A stretch of 64,000 nucleotides of DNA, from assembly GCA_031216915.1 (NCBI GenBank), contig CM062294.1:32751128-32815127 (forward strand). Reading direction: 5' to 3'. This DNA comes from Pictodentalium vernedei (lineage: Eukaryota; Mollusca; Scaphopoda; Dentaliida; Dentaliidae). Below are positions 45,023 to 56,517 of the stretch, piece after piece; positions within the stretch are counted from its first letter, which is position 1, and each line of letters opens with the position of its first letter. The notes beneath the pieces were generated by a model, which was given only the letters and a program-made list of their open reading frames with translations, had not been told where the DNA came from and did not search any database. The position numbers and the translations under genes are program-made.

Positions 45023-45870
45023 TATACCCTCCGACTTAAGTCAGGGGGAAAATAGTGATTGAAGTGTGCGTGTGTCCGTCCATCTGTGTGTCTGTGTGTG
45101 TGTGTGTGTGTCCGAGTAAATAACTCGAAAACGGTTAGGGTCACAGTCATCAAACTTCACACAATTATAAAGGACCATGTGAGGGTGTGTCACACACCAT
45201 AGCCGGCTGTGTACTTTCAAGGTCAAGGTCACATTTCAAGGTCACACTAAAAATTGGTCAATATTCGTGTCTCAGCCATAACTCAGAAACAAATCATAGT
45301 ACAATTGTTAAACTTTTTACAAATGTTAAGGACAGTCAGAAGGTGTGTTGTGTATAATAGTTTCTGTCACATCTGCAAGGTGGAGGTCACAATTGACCTT
45401 CATATGTTCAGGGTCACAAATCGTGTCTCAAGCATAACTCCAAAACTATTATGGCTACAATCATCTAACATCGCTCAATTATATGGGACAAGGGGTGGAT
45501 GTGTCACACACCACAGCCAGGTCCGTATGGTCAAGACCCCCTTTCCAGGTCACACTGAACACGGTAAGGGCCACAGTCATCAAACTTAACACAATTATAA
45601 AGGACCATGGGAGGATGTGTCACACACCATAGCCGGGTTCATACCTTCAAGGTCAAGGTCACATTTCAAGGTCACACTAAAAATCGGACAATATTCGTGT
45701 CTCAGCCAAAACTCAGAAATGAATCATAGTAGAATTGTTAAAATTTTTACAAATGTTAAGGACAGTCAGAAGGTGTGTCGTGTATAATAGTTTCTGCCGC
45801 ATCTGCAACGTGAAGGTCACAGGGGGGGGGGGGGGGGGGCATGTGTTACCTTAGTAACATTTTTCTTGTT
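45023..45870 (+). mobile_element. Hairpin-ended repeat, CCTCCGACTT type
   Basis: TATACCCTCCGACTT followed by AAGTCAGGGGG, then GTGTGTCCGTCCATCTG. The interior is a 430-bp direct duplication (CACAGTCATCAAACTT at about 45143 and 45573). A G-run ends it near 45839, then TGTTACCTTAGTAACA. The 3' end is not certain. Confidence 0.6.
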
Positions 45871-46049
45871 TGTAAAGCGGGGGCATTAGTGTCTCATGGA
45901 CACATTTGGTAGCCTGCTGTATTGGTGCTATGGATTAATGGAGATAAGACAAGATAACATATTTCAAATGAGTAGAAACTCATGCTTGTCAGTGGAGTGC
46001 GGGGGCATAGCCACCCTCTTGGCATTCGGGGAGCAGTGGCAGTGCTACA

Positions 46050-46372
46050 GGGGGGGCATTTGCACCCCCCCCCCCAACGTGGGCTCTGCCCCCCACTTGC
46101 CCCCCCCCCCCCCCCCCCCACCCACCACACACACATCCATCCAAACACACAAACACACACACTCTCTCTCCCTCCCTAAATCCCTCCCTCCCTCCCTCCT
46201 TCTCTCTGCCCCTCCCTCTCTCTATCTCTCCTCTCTCTCTCTATCCCCTCCATCTCTCTCTCTCTCCCTTCTCTCTACCCCCTCCATCTCTCTCTCTCTC
46301 TCCCCTCTCTCCCTCCCTCTCTCCTTCCCTCCCTCTCTCTATCCCTCTCTCTATCTCTGCCTTCTCTCTCTA
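46050..46372. repeat. C-run and (CT)n low-complexity tract
   Basis: Poly-C near 46064-46117 and then CTCTCTCC repeats for about 230 bases. The leucine/serine/proline-rich frames across it are spurious. Confidence 0.92.
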
Positions 46373-46379
46373 CAGACGC

Positions 46380-46660
46380 GGATCCAGGATTTTTTGAAAG
46401 GAGAAGCGCTAATTACCATTACATTTAGTCGAAACTTGGACCCAAAGTCTGTAATATCATTTTTTGGTTTGGTACGTCCACAGGACGTACCAAACCAAAA
46501 AATGATATTACGGACTTTGTGTCCAAGTTTTGACTACCTCATAATAAAGTAATGATATGATCCTTTACGTATTTGCCCCCCTTCATGGGGAGTCTGCCCC
46601 CCTACTTGCCTCCCCACGAAAAAATTTCTGGCGCCGCCACTGTCGGGGAGCATCTGTTTG
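46380..46660. repeat. Palindromic repeat, probable MITE core
   Basis: The arms TTTTTTGGTTTGGTACGTCC and complement (about 46458-46507) extend outward to TCGAAACTTGGACCCAAAGT versus ACTTTGTGTCCAAGTTTTGA. CTGGCGCCGCCACTG at 46630 looks like a hAT terminus. A possible partner is CAGTGGAGTGCGGG near 45991, but I see no duplication. Confidence 0.6.
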
Positions 46661-46749
46661 CTCTGCCAACTTTTTACTTAATTGTTGTAGTCAAGTCATG
46701 AATAATATACCCAGCAGCCATAGTGATATCTCTGTATATACCTTCCTTA

Positions 46750-46905
46750 TACAGTGGAGGTCAGTTAATTGGATTTTTTTTAATTTAATAACCCTGTTAA
46801 TTGCATATAACTTTCAAACACTAAAGCAATTACCATACCTTTAGTACAAATTTTACCCGTTAATTGCATATAGATTATAGTCAACTGAATAAAAAAAAAA
46901 AACCT
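46750..46905. mobile_element. Mariner-like MITE family D fragment
   Basis: TACAGTGGAGGTCAGTTAATTG and TAATAACCCTGTTAATTGCA match family D ends. The core palindrome and the other end are absent. Confidence 0.7.
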
Positions 46906-46992
46906 GTATCATCTGTTGAAGATGATCACCCTGACAAGAGTTTGCAGTGGCTCAGCGGTTATGCCATCATCTGTTGAAGAAGATCACCCTGA

Positions 46993-47735
46993 CAAGGGAC
47001 TGCGGTGACTTAGTGGTTATGGTATTTGACTTGAAACCGAAGGGCCCATGGGTTGATCCCTCCAGGGGTAACTCCATTGTATCCTTAAACAATTAAGGCA
47101 CTTAATCCCGACTGACCATGTAGGTGTATGGTGTCACTGTGTACTAAGGTATACTGCAAGTCACTGGTACACTTGTCTTCAATGAAGGGGCGTGGTGGCC
47201 CAGTTGGTAGAGGTGCAGGCTGCAAGCCGAGAGGTCCTCGGTTCGAATCCCACCTGCGGCAACCGCGTTGTGTCCTTGGGCAAGACACTTCACCCCGATT
47301 GCCTACATGTGGGCACGATGACGCTGTGTACTAAGGCGTACTGCACGTCGATGGTGCGCATGTCTTCACCCAATCTAACCCTGCCTGTGCTGCGGTGCAG
47401 AGTTCAGAGTTACGATGTTGGAGAGCTGACAGCTGCTCGTCGTTGCTCAGTGGTTCTGTCCGGGTACTCCGGCTTCCTCCACCCGTAAAACTGTCACGGT
47501 CACGATTAGCCATTGTGCATAAGTATGTGACCTTAAACACCAATAAATAATAATAATAACTTGTCTTCAATCAATGCTAACCCTGCTTGTTCACAGTTAG
47601 AATGTTGGGGAGTCTCACAGTTGCTTGCTGCTCCTTGGTGGTTATCTCCAGGTACTCCAGCTTCCCCTACCCATAAAACTATCTGACACAGGGTAACCCT
47701 GGCTGTCCAAAGTATCATAAAATCCCAATAAAAAA
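46993..47735 (+). mobile_element. SINE (TGTCCAAAGTAT-tail subfamily) split by another SINE
   Basis: ATCACCCTGA flanks it at 46983-46992 and 47736-47745. Its first part (to 47183) and last part (from 47572) join across the inserted SINE. Just upstream, the first 60 bases of this region are present twice in tandem (ATCATCTGTTGAAGA at about 46909 and 46967). Confidence 0.85.
47184..47558 (+). mobile_element. tRNA-headed SINE nested in a SINE
   Basis: The duplication ACTTGTCTTCAAT (47171-47183, 47559-47571) is perfect and belongs to the host SINE body. It is very similar to the copy at 4137-4521. Confidence 0.96.
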
Positions 47736-47794
47736 ATCACCCTGAGAACTACTAACATTCCATTCTTGATAGTCCACTCTGGCCTGAGCACATA

Positions 47795-48047
47795 CAGGCC
47801 TGAAAATAAGCAGTCTGACATTTGCAGAATGAGGTCCCCAGAGGGTGAATTTGATGATGCTATTCCATACAGTGGACCAATTTATCCTCTTGGTACCTCT
47901 TCCTGTTTAGTTTTGAGACCCTGATTCAGATTGAGGTTCACAGAGGGTAAATTTAGTGATGCTACCCTGCTATGCAGGGTAGCATCATTAAATTCACCCT
48001 CTGGAGACCTCATTTTGCAGACGACAGTCTGCTTATTTTCTGGCCTG
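47795..48047. mobile_element. hAT-like MITE (family E), copy 1
   Basis: CAGGCCTGAAAATAAGCAG and CTGCTTATTTTCTGGCCTG ends, with 8-bp duplication AGCACATA / AGCACATC. The core hairpin is AGTGATGCTACCCTGC / GCAGGGTAGCATCA. Confidence 0.92.
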
Positions 48048-48082
48048 AGCACATCCAAAATAAGCAATTTATCTATTGTATT

Positions 48083-48117
48083 TTGTTTGACCGAGCTCTT
48101 TGAGCTCGGTCAAACAT
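48083..48117. repeat. GAGCTC-apex hairpin, isolated
   Basis: TGTTTGACCGAGCTC-TTT-GAGCTCGGTCAAACA. It differs from other copies by a paired change: CCG/CGG in place of CAG/CTG in both arms. I cannot see element ends around it. Confidence 0.85.
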
Positions 48118-48264
48118 GATAATAAATACTCAGTTTTTAATTTGAGTGCAGACAAAAGACCAAATTTCCATCGATTTAGTCCTCCTAGCCTTATTTTTTT
48201 TTCTTTACTGAAAAATGCCTTGCAGTACTGTTGCCATGGACTGGTCATAATCCACACATGGCAC

Positions 48265-48510
48265 CAGGCCTGAAAATAAGCAGTCTGACATTTGCAGAAT
48301 GAGGTCTCAAGATGGTGAATTTGATGATGCTATAGCAGGCCAATTTATCCTCTGGGTACCTCTTTCTGTTTAGTTATGAGACCCTGATTCAGATTGAGGT
48401 TCACAGAGGGTAAATTTAGTGATGCTACCCTGAACAGCAGGGTAGCATTACTAAATTCACCCTCTGGGGACCTCATTTTGCAGATGTCAGTCTGCTTATT
48501 TTCTGGCTTG
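48265..48510. mobile_element. hAT-like MITE (family E), copy 2
   Basis: Ends as copy 1, with a perfect 8-bp duplication CATGGCAC (48257-48264, 48511-48518). It sits exactly at the 5' junction of a truncated SINE. Confidence 0.95.
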
Positions 48511-48514
48511 CATG

Positions 48515-48770
48515 GCACTTTATCCCGGTTGCCTACATGGGGGCATGATGACGCCATGTACTAAGGCGTACTGTACATCGATGGTGCACATGTCTTCAAC
48601 TGACTGACCCTGCTTGAGAGGAGCTTGAACAGAGTTAGAATGTTGGAGCTGACAGTTGCTCAATGGTTCTCTCCGGGTCCTCCAGCTTCCTCCACCCGTA
48701 AAACTGTCCCGGTCATGATTAGACATTGCGCAGAAGTATGTGACCTTAAACACCAATAAATAAATAAATA
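48515..48770 (+). mobile_element. 5'-truncated SINE
   Basis: It begins inside the body (GGCACTTTATCCCGG) and ends with an AATA tail. AATCCACACATGG occurs at 48249-48261 and 48771-48783, so truncation happened at insertion and the hAT came later. Confidence 0.9.
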
Positions 48771-48835
48771 AATCCACACATGGGCAGTGATGTCCACACA
48801 TGCTTTTACCAGGAAATAAAAATCTTCAGCAGCAA

Positions 48836-48885
48836 AATTTTAATTAATGAAGCACCGGGTTATACCGGGTACTTCATTAATTAAA
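48836..48885. repeat. Small palindrome
   Basis: TTTAATTAATGAAG(C/T)ACC and its complement around a CGGGTTATACCGGGT centre. Ends and family are unknown. Confidence 0.75.
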
Positions 48886-49386
48886 TATTTGATGATTATT
48901 CCTATAATTAGTGCTTGGAATCTAATTTTATTGCATTCGTGGAAATATTGTCCACCTGTGGTGGTCATAATGTTTTCATATAACAAAGTTCCAATGTAGG
49001 CCAGCGTGTGTTTAATTGTTCGTAGCTGTAAACAGCTCACAAGGTTTAGGTTAAAATATAATCTCAGGTGCTGAGAAAACTAATAAATTTAACTTGACCT
49101 GGTGAAAGCTGATATTATTTCATCTCCTGTAAGGTGTGAAAATCTGGTTCTCTATTGAAGAAGATATTGATTTTCTCATCCAGCTGATCAAAATGAATGT
49201 ATGGATTTATCTTTCAAACTCTAAATACTACAATAGAGACACCTTGATGCTATAATTGTATTGAAACGGACAAGGGCAAGAAAAATGTCATCTTCATTAC
49301 AGTCATCAATCAATATGTTTACATGAGGCTGAAATCCTGCCTGAGAGTATGATATGATTAACTTACTTTTTTATTCATCTGAAAGC
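48886..49386. other. Unassigned spacer
   Basis: AT-rich, without recognisable repeat or gene. Confidence 0.4.
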
Positions 49387-49613
49387 CACCCCCCCCCCCC
49401 CCCAGGAACCTCGGGAAGTGAAGTAGTGCTTGTTTTATGTGGTAAACAAGCTCTGTTTTCACTGGTAAAATAGGACTCAGTCACTAATGCTTGGGATGCG
49501 AGTCCTCTAAAATAGGTAACATGGGGTATAATCGATTGACTGACCTGACCTGTTGTTGTCATGATTAGCCATTGTGCAGAAGTATACGACCTTAAACAAT
49601 GATAAATAAATAA
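49387..49613 (+). mobile_element. GGAAGTGAAGC-type retroposon
   Basis: CAGGAACCTCGGGAAGTGAAG, GTGGTAAACAAGCTCTG, TGGTAAAATAGGAC and the tail GTCATGATTAGCCATTG...AAATAAAT. Confidence 0.8.
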
Positions 49614-49627
49614 ATTCAGCTGGAAGG

Positions 49628-49943
49628 GAGCATGGTGCCTCAGTGATTGGGGCATTGAACTTTAAATCGAAGGATCCTCAATTCGATCTCTCTCAACTTC
49701 ATTGTGTCCTTGGGCAAGGCACTTCATCCTGATTGCCCACATGGTGTACGGTGGCATTGTGTACAATGGTGCACTTGTCTTCAACCCCTGCTAACACTGC
49801 TTGTGTGGAGTTAGTACATTGGAGAGTCAGGTAGTTGCTTGTTGCTGCTCAGTGGTTCTCTCTGGGTACTCCAGCTTCCCCCACCTGTAAAACTGTCCAA
49901 CCCTGGTTGTCAAAAGTGTAATTAAACCCCAATAAATAAATAA
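49628..49943 (+). mobile_element. SINE, second subfamily
   Basis: The duplication ATTCAGCTGGAAGG / ATTCACCTGGAAGG (49614-49627, 49944-49957) flanks a copy with the GGGAGCATGGTGCCTCAGTG head, the CCTTGGGCAAGGCACTTCAT block and a GTTGTCAAAAGTGTAATTAA tail. Confidence 0.92.
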
Positions 49944-50022
49944 ATTCACCTGGAAGGATTCCAGAAAAAATAGAAATTTGGTTTATTTGTTTTGTTACAA
50001 TGTATTGACACATGATCAGAAC

Positions 50023-50479
50023 TTAACCCTTTGAACTCTAGTGGTATCATCCATGTCAGTTCAATGGCAGCAATTAGAAGAGTCCATATTCATTATTTGG
50101 GGTGAGTCCAATCAATATTTTCAATGTGCAGCCTCTGGGCTGCACATTGAAAATATTGATTGGTCTACCCCATACATTTACTGAACAGCCATCCTATTTA
50201 ATGACGTTATGACGTATGATACACCTGGCCGGAAACGGCCACTAGCAGGGCTCGCCTTGAGTAAAATGGTCGGGGCCTAAAAAAAGTGTCCCACATATTG
50301 AGGTCGGGGCCTTTTCGGGGCTGATTTTCCATTTTGTCCATTATTGTTGGTGCTTTTTTGTGGAAAATGTCAGGGCTTGAAAAAAAGCCCCCAGCAAGTG
50401 CTCCTCGGGGCTGATCTCGGGGCCTGGGCTGATCAGCCCCGACTCAAGGCAAGCCCTGCACTAGGGTTCAAAGGGTTAA
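50023..50479. mobile_element. TTAA-flanked MITE (family I), copy 2
   Basis: TTAACCCTTTGAACTCTAGTGG and CACTAGGGTTCAAAGGGTTAA ends. The palindrome CCAATCAATATTTTCAATGT...GCAGCC-TCTG-GGCTGC... sits at about 50107-50168. A small hAT-like element is inserted near the right end. Confidence 0.88.
50246..50458. mobile_element. Short hAT-like MITE with CAGGGCT ends
   Basis: CAGGGCTCGCCTTGAGT and ACTCAAGGCAAGCCCTG are inverted (one or two mismatches). CACTAG directly flanks both sides, a visible 6-bp duplication where hAT would predict 8. Confidence 0.8.
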
Positions 50480-50737
50480 GCAGACACATCTATTTTTACA
50501 AAAAATATTATTTGCTTTCAAATGAATATATGGAGTAAGGGGCATAGCAAAGATGACTGATTGTGAAGGGTGAATTCACTTTAATAAATTTCCACAATCC
50601 AGTATAAGTATTTCCAATAGTTCCTTGAATCCAGCACCCTATGTAACAACATGTAACTAACTTACCCAAAGCATTTTTACAGCCTTAGTCATCATATATT
50701 TTCATGTAGCATGTGATATGGCAAATACCAATTTTTT

Positions 50738-50808
50738 ATAACCCGAAAGTGTGACTAACCTTGTGCTCTGCACAGGGTTAGTCACACTTTCTGGTTATAA
50801 AAATAAAA
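50738..50808. repeat. Palindrome, about 30-nt arms
   Basis: TATAACC(C/A)GAAAGTGTGACTAACC with its complement, and TGTGCTCTGCACA at the centre. I see no clear termini. Confidence 0.8.
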
Positions 50809-50864
50809 TTAATTTCTAACTGAATAACTAACCCTGTGCACTGTACAGCCTTACTGTAAATGTT

Positions 50865-51218
50865 GTTTATGTTTATTGATGTGTAAGGTCACATATTTCT
50901 GCACAATGGCTAATCATGACCGTGACAGTTTTACGGGTGGAGGAAGCCGGAGTACCCGGAGAGAACCACCGAGCAACGACGAGCAACTGCCAGCTCCCCA
51001 ACATTGTAACTGTGCACTGCAGCACAGGCAGGGTTAGATTGGTTGGAGACATGCGTACCATCGACGTGCAGTACGCCTTAGTACACTGCGTCATCGTGCC
51101 CCCACGCGGGCAATGGAGATGAAGTGTCTTGCCCAAGGACACAACGCGGCTGCCGCAGGTGGGATTCGAACCGAGGACCTCTCAGCTTGCAGCCTGCACC
51201 TCTACCAACTGAGCCACT
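50865..51218 (-). mobile_element. tRNA-headed SINE, reverse orientation
   Basis: ACTGTAAATGTT at 50853-50864 and 51219-51230 flanks a full inverted copy. Confidence 0.95.
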
Positions 51219-51230
51219 ACTGTAAATGTT

Positions 51231-51814
51231 ATCTATATCAACTCTTTACCTAATGCAATGGTTAAAACAGCCAGTACTATTCAAACTCAGCTCAAGAACC
51301 CTCGTTGGGTTTGTTTTTAGTGAATTACAAAAATGAAAACATATTCTATTTTCAGTTAATAGCTTGTTGGACTCACCTGATTTGACTGGACTTTGATGAC
51401 TCATTTAGTCTAAACTGATAAATTATTCCAACCACAACATCCAGGTATACATACATCGATTTAGTTGGATTGTCACATGGAGGAAGTCAGAGTACCCGGA
51501 GAGAACCACCATGCAGCAGCAAGCAACTGTCAGCTTTGCCATAGCTTATGATCCCATCAATGACCTTATTCCAGTGAGGAGTCATATGCTATATTTTAAT
51601 AGCAAATTTTGAAGAGAAAAAAAACAGGGCTCGCACCCAAATTGTCAGCAAAAATGCTCCAGTGAACAACCTTTCTCTCAATTTCAAATACTTTGAATTC
51701 TTGGTTTGCCCCTCTTGCCTTTCCAACCTTGTGTCATTCCTGGAACAAACAATACATTTTGAGTTGTGATTTTTGTCAAAAGTGTTGGCTGGATTTGGCC
51801 ATTACATTAGGTAA
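51231..51814. other. Unassigned spacer with a SINE scrap
   Basis: 51477-51536 is an inverted SINE body piece (AGAGTACCCGGAGAGAACCA). 51537-51600 has a decayed TTATGATCCC...GGAGTCATA hairpin of family B type. Otherwise nothing. Confidence 0.5.
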
Positions 51815-52835
51815 CTGGGTAATATAGTTCCTATTATTTTCTCAACACATTTAATCTGTTTCCTATGAGGTCACTTGGTCCATATTGTTTTCAGTACACA
51901 TTTTGCCCTTTATCTATCAGGTCACTTAAATTGGTCCCTATTGTCGTTTGAACACATTTAATCCATTTACGTATCATGTCATGTGGTCTGTATTGACTTG
52001 GGAACTCATTTAGTCATTTACCTGTCATGTTACTTGGTTTCTCTTGTCTTCTGAACACATTTAATCCTTTCCCTGTCATGTCACTTGGTATCTATTGACT
52101 ACTGAACACATTTAGTCCTTTCCCTGACATGTCACTTGGTCTCTATTGACTTCTGAACACATTTTGTCCTTTCTCTGTCATGTCACTTGGTCTCTATTGA
52201 CTTCTGAACACATTTTGTCCTTTCTCTGTCATGTCACTTGGTCTCTGTTGACTTTTGAACACATTTAATCCTTTCTCTGTCATGTCACCTGGTCTCTATT
52301 GACTTCTGAACACATTTAATCCGTTCTCTGTCATGTCACTTGGTATCTATTGACTTCTGAACACATTTAATCCGTTCTCTGTCATGTCACTTGGTCTCTG
52401 TTGACTTCTGAACACATTTAATCCTTTCTCTGTCATGTCACCTGGGCTCTATTGACAACTGAACACATTTAATCTGTTCTCTGTCATGTCACTTGGTCTC
52501 TGTTGACTTCTGAACACATTTAATCCTTTCTCTGTCATGTCACCTGGTCTCTATTGACTTCTGAACACATTTAATCCGTTCTCTGTCATGTCACTTGGTC
52601 TCTATTGACTTCCGCACACATTTAGTCCTTTCTCTGTCATGCCACTTAGTCTCTGTTTACTTCTGAACACATTTAATCCTTTCCCTGGCATGTCACTTGA
52701 TCTCTATTGACTTCCGCACACATTTAATCCTTTCCCTGTCATGTCACTTGGTTCTTGTCTTTTGAATACATGTAATCCTTTACCCATCACGTGATGTGGT
52801 ATATATTTACTTTTGAACACATTCATGTACCCCCC
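51815..52835. repeat. 51-bp minisatellite, about 20 units
   Basis: The unit runs CATGTCACTTGGTCTCTATT, GACTTCTGAACACATTTAAT, CCTTTCTCTGT, repeating every 51 bases. Outer units are more diverged than the middle. It ends in a C-run (52830-52858). Confidence 0.94.
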
Positions 52836-52963
52836 CCCCCCCCACCCCCCCCCCCCCCTCAAATTTGTATTCTGAAATACTCTTTTTAATGAAGAAATTT
52901 TAATGAGAAAAACTTCTGAATACCAGAAAATATAAGTGCAATATTGGTTTTCTGGCTGTGCGT

Positions 52964-53213
52964 TTAACTCTGTACCCAACGAATCGCCCCCGCATCTGCC
53001 CACTAAATATGCAAATTCAGCAGCAGAAAAAATATTATTTTTCGAACAATTTCAACAAAACCATATCATGTGACCCCTCTTTGGAATGAGCTCATCAGGC
53101 TCGTTCCAAAGAGGGGTCACATGATATGGTTTTGTTGAGATTTTTGAAAAAATTTAAAAAATGATATTTAAAATAAAAATTTTTGATATCGTCTGCATTG
53201 GGTAAAGGGTTAA
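52964..53213. mobile_element. Family A MITE, copy 4
   Basis: TTAACTCTGTACCCAACGAATCG and TTGGGTAAAGGGTTAA ends. The palindrome CATATCATGTGACCCCTCTTTGGAA/complement has a slightly mismatched apex (GAGCTC-ATCAGGCTC). Confidence 0.88.
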
Positions 53214-53862
53214 ATGGTGATTAGGAGGGGGTTGGAGGATTGGAATCCTGTTCTGTCTCTTGTACTGGGAGGGGGTATCATGGTTCAAATAAATGTGTTA
53301 ATACATGTAGGTAAAGGTTCACTGCTATTTGGCATTTGCTGGAGGGTATTAGTGTGCTCCTGGAGGCTACACTATTTTGGACAATATATCAACTTTATTG
53401 CTGACTGTGACAACAATATAACTTTTCAAAATAATAAAACACTATTGTAAGGTGTGTGGTCCCCCAATGAACATTAAATGTGAAATAATCTCCAAAAATA
53501 ATAATGAAATCAAGTTTGGAAGCCCAAAAATGTATTTCCTATAGGCATCACAGTACAAAATATTTTCCCATAGGTGACCATTATAAATTCATGTTAAAAA
53601 AAATATCGCATCACTTTAATTTTGGCATTTAAATATGTTTGTCTATAGTCTTTCAGACAACTTTTTCTGACCCCAAAACAAGGGTTATGCAACAAATAAG
53701 AGAGAAAAACTGACGGGAATGGAAGTCCCAGTCATGTGCACATATTTTTCAGGGAATTCCCAACAAAACACACCAATAGTCAATTGTATTTTTTAGGTCC
53801 AAAAAGTCATCAGATCATCCTCATTATTTATCTGGAATATTCAACAATAATGCAAGATTTCA
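53214..53862. other. Unassigned spacer
   Basis: AT-rich, with no repeat or gene recognised. Confidence 0.4.
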
Positions 53863-53875
53863 ATAGAATGTTTCA

Positions 53876-54236
53876 TATTTATTTATTTATTGGTGTTTAA
53901 GGTCATATATTTCTGCACAATGGCTAATCATGACCACGACAGTTTTATGGGTGGAGGAAGCCGGAGTACCCGGAGAGAACCACCGAGCAACGACGAGCAA
54001 CTGTCAGCTCCCCAACATACTAACTCCACACAATCAGGGTTAGCATTGGTTGAAGACAGGTGCACTATCGACATGCAATACGCTTTTAGTACACAGCGTC
54101 ACCGTGCCCCCCACATGGGCAATGGGGGTGAAGTGTCTTGCCCAAGGACACAATGCGGTTGCCGCAGGTGGGATTCGAACCGAGGACCTCTCGGCTTGCA
54201 GCATGCACCTCTACCTACTGAGCCACCACGCCCCCC
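53876..54236 (-). mobile_element. tRNA-headed SINE, reverse orientation
   Basis: The duplication ATAGAATGTTTCA / ATAGAATGCTTCA (53863-53875, 54237-54249) flanks a full inverted copy. Confidence 0.94.
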
Positions 54237-54361
54237 ATAGAATGCTTCAAACATTTATACAAACAATATATTTTCGCAAGGCTGCTTAGTTTGGGAGATT
54301 GAGATTGCATCATTTTCAAGGTGGGTAACTCTAATTCAAATATTTACTATGGTGATATCAT

Positions 54362-55278
54362 CAGGCATGAAAATAAGCAGTCTGACATTTGCAGAATGAT
54401 GTCCCCAGAGGGTGAATTTGATGATGCTATTCCACACAGTGGACCAATTTATTCTCTGGGTACCTCTTCCTGTTTAGTTTTGAGACCCTGATTCAAATTG
54501 AGTTTCACAGACAGTGCTCAAAACAACTTTTTTTCTTTACGTAGCAAAATGCTACAAATTTCCAAAAAATGAATAGCATTTTGTAAAAATTACATAGTTA
54601 TTTTTGTATACCAGAGTTATGTTATGCTGATTTGTATTGAATTCTTCTAAGTAGATCGAATAGTTTCCATTCATTTCTGGGCATTTCCAAATGATCTGCA
54701 ACACATGAAACATTTACTACGTTTTTTTCAACTGAACTGCCTTTAAGGGTTGCATGGTCTTGGATATTTTCAAATAGCGTCTTGGTTGTTCAATAGAGTT
54801 CTCAAAATGGAAGTTGGGATTTTTAATTTGATGGGCTTAATGTACATTTTATGCAAAATGTTGTAAAAACAGGAAGAATTTAAACCAATAGAATTCATCT
54901 TACATATGAAGTTGCAAAGGATGCTTGATGGAGAGTTAATCTGAGTTATGCCTGGAATGTTCCACAATCAGAAGTAAAGCATCAGTGAACTAGTTTTCAA
55001 ATTTGTTTGCAAATTTTCATTTACATTTTGTGATACAAGATAATCAACTGCAGCCTAATAGGCTGCAGTTGATTATCTTGTATCGTAAAATGCTATACAT
55101 AATTGAGTAGCTTTTTGCAAGTTTTGTATAGCAAAAAGCGACGCGACACCGCTTATTTTGAGCCCTGTTCACAGAGGGTAAATTTAGTGATGCTACCCTG
55201 CTATGCAGGGTAGCATCACTAAATTCACCCTCTGGAGACCTCATTTTGCAGATGACAGTCTGCTTATTTTCTGGCTTG
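54362..55278. mobile_element. hAT-like MITE (family E), copy 3, with nested hAT
   Basis: CAGGCATGAAAATAAGCAG and CTGCTTATTTTCTGGCTTG with a perfect 8-bp duplication GATATCAT (54354-54361, 55279-55286). It is split by the element at 54512-55167. Confidence 0.95.
54512..55167. mobile_element. hAT-like element with CAGTGCTCAAAA ends, nested
   Basis: CAGTGCTCAAAA and TTTTGAGCCCTG with a perfect duplication TTCACAGA (54504-54511, 55168-55175) that is single in family E copies 1 and 2. A palindrome with 26-base perfect arms centred on 55058 (GATACAAGATAATCAACTGC...) lies near its right end. Confidence 0.95.
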
Positions 55279-55286
55279 GATATCAT

Positions 55287-56517
55287 ATGACTGGACTGTG
55301 TTCCTTGCCAGCCAGTGTTTACAATGGAGAACATTCTTTTGCACTGTACAGATTTTAATCTTGTCAGATGGCAAAACATTACTGTAGTTTTTCTTAGAGA
55401 CTTGTTTTACTGTACAAACTCTCATGAATGTCTATCATTTCTTATGGAAATCAACCTTTTTAATAATTTAAAAAAAAAGTATATGCAATCAGCCCATAGA
55501 GTTGACAGCAGGCACCAGTGGTTATTGGAAGTCTGCTATCATATTCGTACTTGCACTAATCATGAGATAATATCTCTTGAGAACAACTCTGTGAGTTGAT
55601 TACATGTACTTTTCGTATTCTTTCCATCATGACCTTCATTTTGATGCATAATTTGTGTATGTTTAATTTATATTTATGAAATATCAGACTTGGGAATTTG
55701 AAAGTAAATAATTTGCCATACTTATATAGCACCTTAACCAACCTAATGTTTTCAAGATATTTTTCATCAGATCGAGTCATGTCTTCTCTGACGCAGCCGT
55801 AACTAGATTTGATGAAAAATTCATCCTAAATTCACTCAAGCAACTGTTCATTACATGTACACTCCATACGAAAAAATCATCCAAAAATCGACTGTGTGTG
55901 TTATGTGTAATTACATAATGTACGACATCCACTCACTAATCAGTGTTGATTGGACTGTATTGGGAAAAGATTTGCCAATTAACATATTAATTTCTGTTCA
56001 CTAAATCTTTTTTTTTGTGTCTGATACATTTTGTTTGGGAATTTTGTATATCAAATAAAATCTTTAAAGGTGAAAATCAATTCGGTAAATCCCGTTATTT
56101 TGTGTGATAAATTTGACCCAAAAAATGAGAATTTCGCCGATCATGTGTGATATATCAGCGAAAATTTTATTTTAATATAAAAACAAATCAAAAATCTCAC
56201 GAATTAACGAACAGATTTTTTCAATTCCTATATTAAACTGCAGTACAGAGTTCTGAAAATGAAAGATATGGCATTTGTATCCGAATATTTTATTAAATGT
56301 AGGTTTTAGAAATTTTCTGACTGAACAATATAATAATATAATTGCTAATCAGGGACGCCTCTGAAAGATTTTTCTCGCAAAACATTAATTGGTTATGTAA
56401 TCTTTCTCACGTGACCACACTAAAACAGCTTTTCATACCTGGTCGTTTCTACACAAACGACGGGGTATTAACAAGTGCGGTTTTGTATGCAATGTACACG
56501 TAATGTGGTGAAAAAAT
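55287..56517. other. Unassigned spacer, 1.2 kb
   Basis: AT-rich. The short open frames show no recognisable protein and no splice support. Confidence 0.4.

Noticed and set aside
45896..46552. 218-codon frame rich in leucine, serine and proline
   Set aside because: It translates poly-C and (CT)n low-complexity DNA.
45991..46637. hAT element from CAGTGGAGTGCGGG to CGCCGCCACTG
   Set aside because: The ends match over only about five or six bases and I see no 8-bp duplication, so I left it as a palindromic repeat.
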